Positions 37,864-42,872 of a stretch of 42,872 nt of DNA are shown in pieces. This DNA comes from Pseudomonadota bacterium (GTDB lineage: Bacteria; Pseudomonadota; Gammaproteobacteria; Burkholderiales; Burkholderiaceae_C), in contig JAEZWW010000014.1 in assembly GCA_023442945.1 (NCBI GenBank), positions 1 through 42,872 on the forward strand, given 5' to 3'. A model generated the notes under the pieces. It did no database searches and had not been told where the DNA came from. It was given only the letters and a program-made list of their open reading frames with translations. Numbering within the stretch: position 1 is the first letter of the stretch; each line of letters opens with the position of its first letter. The translations under genes and the position numbers were made by a program.

Positions 37864-39165
37864 ATGAGCGACTTTACGAGCAACTTCTGGTCGATTTATA
37901 TCGCGGGCATCACCATTTTGAGCGTGATCGCGTGCCTGGTGCTGCTGTGGATCAGCGGCCAGACCAAGGCGATGACCGACAGCGACAACACCACCGGCCA
38001 CGTCTGGGACGGTGACCTGCGCGAGATGAACAACCCGCTGCCGCGCTGGTGGGTTGGCCTGTTCATCATCACCTGCGTCTTTGCCTTTGTGTACCTGTAC
38101 CTGTACCCCGGCCTGGGCTCGTACCCTGGTTCGCTTAAGTGGTCGCAGACAGGCCAGTTCGAGACCGAAGTTGAGCGCGGCAACGAGCAGGTTGCGCCCA
38201 TCTACGCTGGCTTTGCCGGCAAGTCGACCGAGGCCTTGGCGAAGGACCCGCAGGCCATGGCCATCGGTGACCGCCTGTTCATGAACAACTGCGCACAGTG
38301 CCACGGCTCGGACGCGCGCGGCAGCAAGGGCTTTCCCAACCTGACCGACGACAACTGGACCTGGGGCGGTACGCCGGCGCAGATCCATGAAACCATTGCC
38401 AAAGGCCGCACCGGCAGCATGCCGCCGATGGGTGCCGCCGTGGGCTCGTCGGACGACGTGCGCAACGTGGCCAACTACGTGATGAGCCTGTCGGGTGGTC
38501 CGCATGACTCCGTGCGGGCCAACCTGGGCAAAGCCAAGTTCGTGGCCTGCGCGGCCTGCCACGGCCCGGACGGCAAGGGCAACCAGGCCCTCGGCGCGCC
38601 CGACCTGACCCGCGGCCTGTTCGTCTACGGCCCCGCTGTCGAAGCCCACGTGACCGACATGATCGTGAATGGCCGAACGGGCGTCATGCCGGCCTGGGAC
38701 GCCAAGTTCACGCCTGAGCAGGTCAACGTGCTGACGGCCTACGTCTGGGGCAAGGGCGGCGGCGTGGCCGGTGCCAACGCGGCAGCGCCCGCTGCTGCAG
38801 CGTCTTCGGCTGCTCCTGCTGCTGCCACGCAAGGCGATGACGCAGCGTCCGTCACCGTGGACAACGGCGTGGTCAAGTTCTTCTTTGCCACCGGCAAGGC
38901 CGATATCGCCAGCGGTGCCGACAAGGCCCTGGCGGACGTCATCGCCGGCGTGCAGGCCGGCAAGAAAGCCGTGGTCAGTGGCTACGTGGACAGCACCGGC
39001 AACGCTGCGCAGAACGCCGAACTCGCCAAGCAACGTGCTTTCGCCGTACGCGACCAGCTGAAAGCGCTGGGCGTGGCAGAAGACAAGATCGAGCTGAAAG
39101 CGCCCGAGAACATCGAAGCCGGCGCGGGACGTCAGGCGCGCCGGGTGGAAGTCAGTCTAGTGTGA
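37864..39165 (+). CDS. ccoP: cbb3 oxidase dihaem cytochrome c subunit fused to an OmpA-like domain (433 aa)
   Basis: Residues 1-300 are a complete CcoP: two N-terminal helices (8-31, 63-82), the conserved NNPLPRWW between them, haem motifs CAQCH (143-147) and CAACH (229-233), and axial Met candidates in TGSMPPMG (186) and TGVMPAW (275). Normal CcoP ends near WGKGGG (residue 300). Here an Ala-rich linker (301-329) leads to a ~104-residue domain (330-433) with VKFFFATGKADIASGADKAL and GYVDSTGNAAQNAELAKQRA, an OmpA C-terminal fold. Asp376 and Arg391 have the same 15-residue spacing as the peptidoglycan-binding Asp271/Arg286 of E. coli OmpA. It would be periplasmic and could anchor the oxidase to the cell wall. 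Confidence 0.95.
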   Translation: MSDFTSNFWSIYIAGITILSVIACLVLLWISGQTKAMTDSDNTTGHVWDGDLREMNNPLPRWWVGLFIITCVFAFVYLYLYPGLGSYPGSLKWSQTGQFETEVERGNEQVAPIYAGFAGKSTEALAKDPQAMAIGDRLFMNNCAQCHGSDARGSKGFPNLTDDNWTWGGTPAQIHETIAKGRTGSMPPMGAAVGSSDDVRNVANYVMSLSGGPHDSVRANLGKAKFVACAACHGPDGKGNQALGAPDLTRGLFVYGPAVEAHVTDMIVNGRTGVMPAWDAKFTPEQVNVLTAYVWGKGGGVAGANAAAPAAAASSAAPAAATQGDDAASVTVDNGVVKFFFATGKADIASGADKALADVIAGVQAGKKAVVSGYVDSTGNAAQNAELAKQRAFAVRDQLKALGVAEDKIELKAPENIEAGAGRQARRVEVSLV

Positions 39166-39342
39166 TGCGGCCAGGAACCGTGCCCGCGGTGATCACCGTG
39201 GGTGCGTGTGCCTTGGCAGGGTTGGCCGCCCGCGCGGGACGGCCCAAGAAAAGAAGCATGTCGGTGGGAGGGGGCGCGCAGGCGCCCACCGGCCGTGGTG
39301 CGCCTCGCGCCCGTCGAAAGGGAATGAAGTTGGGTGAACGAC

Positions 39343-39359
<17 letters not shown>
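39165..39359 (+). CDS. Possible small ORF between ccoP and ccoG (64 aa)
   Basis: The ATG overlaps the ccoP stop (TGATG). The frame encodes a hydrophobic N-terminus (VPAVITVGACALAGLAARAG), then a basic, Gly/Arg-rich tail, and overlaps the ccoG start by 17 bp. Coupled start position is the main argument. The composition is also what GC-rich non-coding sequence would give, and the stem-loop at 39263-39290 lies within it. Confidence 0.2.
39263..39290 (+). promoter_or_regulatory. Stem-loop between ccoP and ccoG
   Basis: GGGCGC-GCAG-GCGCCC core stem with an outer GGT/ACC extension. No T-tract. It may mark an mRNA processing or attenuation point separating ccoNOQP from the assembly genes ccoGH. Confidence 0.45.
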
Positions 39360-40752
<1,393 letters not shown>

Positions 40753-40759
40753 TCAACAC

Positions 40760-41095
40760 ATGAGCACAGTCCAAGCTTCACACTCCCCCATCGCCGCGCC
40801 GGTCGAAGAGCCGTCGCGCCCTTGGTGGCGCTACGGCCACATGTGGCTGGTCGTGGGTGGCCCGCTGATCGTCGTCGTCGCTTCGTTCGTCACGCTGTGG
40901 CTGGCGATCCGCACGCCCGACCCGGTCTACACCGACGCCGACGACATCCGCGTGCGGGGTTCCGCCACGATGCAGCCGGCCGACGGCCAGGAGGGCCCGT
41001 CGATGGCACCCGCCATGCAGGGACGCAACCATGCCGCTACCGGCGGTGTCACGCGCCCGGCGATCACCGGCCCCGCGCCTGGCACGCACCCCTGA
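40760..41095 (+). CDS. ccoH: CcoH/FixH-like protein (111 aa)
   Basis: An N-terminal cytoplasmic stretch with the conserved RPWWRYGHMWLV, one membrane helix (about 29-49, LVVGGPLIVVVASFVTLWLA), then a short periplasmic tail starting RTPDPVYTDADD and ending in a low-complexity Pro/Gly/Ala region. This matches FixH/CcoH-like small proteins of Burkholderiales, needed for stable cbb3 assembly. Placed 7 bp after ccoG. The tail is shorter than that of classic FixH, so the assignment relies partly on position. Confidence 0.82.
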   Translation: MSTVQASHSPIAAPVEEPSRPWWRYGHMWLVVGGPLIVVVASFVTLWLAIRTPDPVYTDADDIRVRGSATMQPADGQEGPSMAPAMQGRNHAATGGVTRPAITGPAPGTHP

Positions 41096-41128
41096 ACACG
41101 GCGCGCAGACGCCCCAAGGAGACAAGCC

Positions 41129-41392
41129 ATGCTGCGTGAGCGCTTGATGTGGATCGCCTGGCCGGCCTTTCTGGTCGCCGCCGTGCTCGAGATGATGGTG
41201 TTCGCCGTGCTCGACCCCGAAACGCTCAGCCTGTTTGGTGAAACGGTGACCTGGTCGCGCTACGCGATTTACACCGTCACCTTCTTCATCTTCTGGGGTA
41301 TGACCATGCTGTCCAGCGCGCTGACCACACTGCTGGCGCTGTCGCCTTTTGAGCTCAACCGGCGGCAGGTTGAGGTCGCCGACAAGCGCTAA
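41129..41392 (+). CDS. Small two-helix membrane protein downstream of ccoH (87 aa)
   Basis: Two hydrophobic segments: about residues 8-29 (WIAWPAFLVAAVLEMMVFAV) and about 46-70 (AIYTVTFFIFWGMTMLSSAL). They are separated by DPETLSLFGETVTWSR and followed by a short basic tail (NRRQVEVADKR). AAGGAG precedes the ATG. It is 33 bp after ccoH and likely the last gene of the cco operon. Function unknown; a role in oxidase assembly is inferred only from position. Confidence 0.8.
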   Translation: MLRERLMWIAWPAFLVAAVLEMMVFAVLDPETLSLFGETVTWSRYAIYTVTFFIFWGMTMLSSALTTLLALSPFELNRRQVEVADKR

Positions 41393-41524
41393 GCTGTACT
41401 CGCGCCCATCGCACCGGGCTTGGGTATTGAGGCTGAAAGCCGCTGAATCGGTGCCGGCCTGTGCGTCAGTCTCAGTGGCTGACATGCTGCTAGTCCGAGA
41501 AGTTGCCGCAACCCGTCCCGACGA

Positions 41525-42076
41525 TCAGAGGTATTTGGCCATCTTCACCGTCGTGAATCCGCTGTGCCATTCCTCGTCTGGACAGCGCCCGGTTTCACGG
41601 TAGCCGTGCTGTGCGTAGAAGGCCAGCGCGGGCCGATTGAAGGTATCTGTCTCTAGCCGCGCTTGTGCGTAGCCCGCCGCTGCAATCGACCGCTCCGCAT
41701 GCGCCAGCAACTGGCTGCCCGCGCCATGACCCTGGTGTTGAGGGTAAACATGCAACGCGTTGATGAAGTCACCGTCCCAATCAACGACCGCCACGGTACT
41801 TCCGCGCAGTTCGGCCACACACATCGCCCGGATCCGCTGGGTGACGTAGTGCAGCGTTCTGCCGGAGCTTTCGAAGCGGGCGATGGCGGTTGCCGTCAAC
41901 TCGGGCTTCCAGGTCGCCTCGTAAGTGCTGTGGAAGATGGCCAGTACGTCGCCGATATCGCCAGGGGTGGCGCGGCGAATGCGCAAAGTGGAACTCAAGG
42001 CGTTGTCGCGCTGGCGGGGCGGATCGTCTGCGCTATTGCGCAATTTGGTGCTCAGGTCGACCCAGGGACGAGTCAA
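41525..42076 (-). CDS. GNAT-family N-acetyltransferase (about 183 aa)
   Basis: GNAT fold: strand/helix start LRIRRATPGDIGDVLAIFHS, then FINALHVYPQHQGHGAGSQL containing the acetyl-CoA pyrophosphate-binding Q-x-x-G-x-G (QHQGHGAG), and the C-terminal NRPALAFYAQHGYRETGR. The acyl acceptor is unknown. Start is uncertain: TTG at 42076 (GGTGAG upstream) or TTG at 41998 (LSSTLRIRRATPG) are both possible, and no ATG lies upstream of the first strand. The shorter form would still contain the whole domain. Confidence 0.85.
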   Translation of the reverse strand: MTRPWVDLSTKLRNSADDPPRQRDNALSSTLRIRRATPGDIGDVLAIFHSTYEATWKPELTATAIARFESSGRTLHYVTQRIRAMCVAELRGSTVAVVDWDGDFINALHVYPQHQGHGAGSQLLAHAERSIAAAGYAQARLETDTFNRPALAFYAQHGYRETGRCPDEEWHSGFTTVKMAKYL

Positions 42077-42182
42077 CTCACCGCAGCCGGGCCCTCGGGT
42101 ACAGCCCGTGCAAGAACTTGGCTGCGAAAGGCCTGCAGCCAGACCGCAGACCCGTCGCTGTGCAAAACAAAAGGGTGACGAG

Positions 42183-42274
42183 CCTTGACCCCGGCACTGA
42201 CTCCAAAGTTAGGGCTGCTTGGTTCCCCACCTGACCCGGTTGGCTCCTTCACCATGCGGGAAGGCCCGTCAAGG
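42183..42274 (-). ncRNA. ffs: Signal recognition particle 4.5S RNA
   Basis: On the minus strand the ends CCTTGAC and GTCAAGG are complementary and close a long hairpin of about 92 nt. The apical part has the universal SRP RNA domain IV: AGCCAACCGGGTCAGGTGGG and GAACCAAGCAGCCCTAAC, i.e. GGTCAGG...GGAA..AAGCAGCCC (42213-42237). It binds Ffh for co-translational membrane targeting. A -10-like TACAAT is at 42283-42278, giving a start near 42274. Divergent from dnaX with one small gene between; ffs near dnaX is a common arrangement. Confidence 0.93.
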
Positions 42275-42275
42275 T

Positions 42276-42581
42276 CTATTGTAGTGCCTGCAGGCGACGC
42301 TGGGCTTCGATGGGGCCAAAGCTGAGGGTGAGCAGGTGCGTGACCTCGGCGCGCAGCAGCGCCAGCTGGTCGTTGCACTGGCAATCGACCAGACGCGCCT
42401 TCAAGCGGCTGGCACGCGGGTGGCAGCAGCCGTCCAGCGTGTTCATCAGCACCATGGCCTGGGGGTCGGCGTCCGCGCAGCACTCGGGCGTGATGGGCGC
42501 GGAAGCTTCGATGATTTCGAGCATGTCGGGCAAATCGGACGCCGCGGTGGCCGGCTGAGACAGCGGGCCGACGACGTTCAT
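42276..42581 (-). CDS. Hypothetical Cys-containing protein (101 aa)
   Basis: The frame MNVVGPLSQPATAASDLPDM and onward contains CC at about residues 34-35 and 52-53, and CQC at about 67-69, with a helical C-terminus (LALLRAEVTHLLTLSFGPIE). The Cys pairs could bind metal or form disulfides. No signal peptide. The stop codon lies 2 nt before the predicted 5' end of ffs, and its last codons overlap the ffs -10 element. It is plausible because GC-rich codon bias (third position) is maintained along the frame, but no family is recognised. Confidence 0.6.
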   Translation of the reverse strand: MNVVGPLSQPATAASDLPDMLEIIEASAPITPECCADADPQAMVLMNTLDGCCHPRASRLKARLVDCQCNDQLALLRAEVTHLLTLSFGPIEAQRRLQALQ

Positions 42582-42724
42582 GTCTTCGATGAATCGTTAA
42601 AACTGTTGCAACGCAGCATACTCAGTTTTGAGAAAAAAGGGGTACATCGTGGTGTGTACGCATCAGTTTCAGGGGCCGGCCTCTAAGCCGGGGTCGCCCC
42701 TTTCCACACCGTAAAATCCCCTGC

Positions 42725-42872
42725 ATGTCTTATCTGGTTCTGGCCCGCAAATACCGCCCGCGCAAGTTCACGGAGATGGTGGGTCAGGAGCACGTCGTCC
42801 AGGCCCTGACCAACGCGCTGACGCAACAGCGCCTGCACCACGCTTACCTGTTCACCGGCACGCGCGGCGTGG
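42725..42872 (+). CDS. dnaX: DNA polymerase III subunit gamma/tau, N-terminal part (runs off window)
   Basis: MSYLVLARKYRPRKFTEMVG then QEHVVQALTNALTQQRLHHA and YLFTGTRGV, the start of the clamp-loader ATPase; the last residues are the beginning of the Walker A (TGTRGVGKT) which is cut by the window end. Clamp-loader core of the replisome. The 143 bp upstream contain AAAACTG...CAGTTTT (42599-42629) and CCGGC...GCCGG inverted repeats of unknown meaning. Confidence 0.97.
   Translation, partial: MSYLVLARKYRPRKFTEMVGQEHVVQALTNALTQQRLHHAYLFTGTRGV

Overview
The window looks like a chromosomal segment from a high-GC betaproteobacterium, most likely Comamonadaceae (Burkholderiales). This rests on the gene families present (Bug-type solute-binding proteins, small Trp-rich protein, ccoNOQP with ccoGH, single-chain class I fumarase) and on a short interspersed repeat of a kind I associate with that family. 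Genus and species cannot be fixed from the sequence alone.

Layout. (1) 1-2522 is the integrase end of a chromosomal integron. An IntI-type integrase on the + strand is followed leftwards by attI and three complete gene cassettes on the - strand (attC sites at 1101-1160, 494-563 and 173-230). A fourth cassette is cut by an IS3-family element whose end lies at position 126. (2) 2668-9849 is core metabolism: a class I fumarase divergent from a DUF6582-like small gene overlapping fumC, then acetyl-CoA synthetase, a small cytochrome c and a small Trp-rich protein. (3) 10190-18392 holds ilvD, an NTF2-like protein, an RlmN-like radical SAM enzyme, dctA, a LysR regulator divergent from an NAD(P)-binding protein, and lgt. 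(4) 18462-31226 holds malonyl-CoA decarboxylase and, 10 kb away, malonyl-CoA synthetase. Between them lie a minus-strand iron-uptake block (Fur-controlled TonB receptor, DUF3649, PepSY protein, DUF3325), two Bug proteins, a GntR regulator, a crotonase-like protein and a CaiB-type CoA transferase. (5) 31339-41392 is a LapA-like membrane protein, a universal stress protein, and the cbb3 oxidase locus ccoI-S-N-O-Q-P-G-H, with FNR/Anr-type boxes in the usp/ccoI gap and before ccoN. (6) 41525-42872 has a GNAT acetyltransferase, the 4.5S/SRP RNA gene (ffs), a Cys-containing hypothetical gene and the start of dnaX.

How it fits together. Fumarases, Acs, DctA and the malonate enzymes feed small organic acids into central metabolism, and the cbb3 oxidase provides microaerobic respiration. 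The two FNR boxes tie ccoI, the stress protein and ccoNOQP to low oxygen.

Most notable observations: CcoP carries a C-terminal OmpA-like peptidoglycan-binding domain with both ligand-binding residues conserved, which would tether the oxidase to the cell wall. About ten copies of a ~40-bp repeat built of two small hairpins are scattered between genes; one lies inside a cassette ORF and one supplies the start codon of the malonyl-CoA decarboxylase gene. The integron cassettes encode unusual small proteins.
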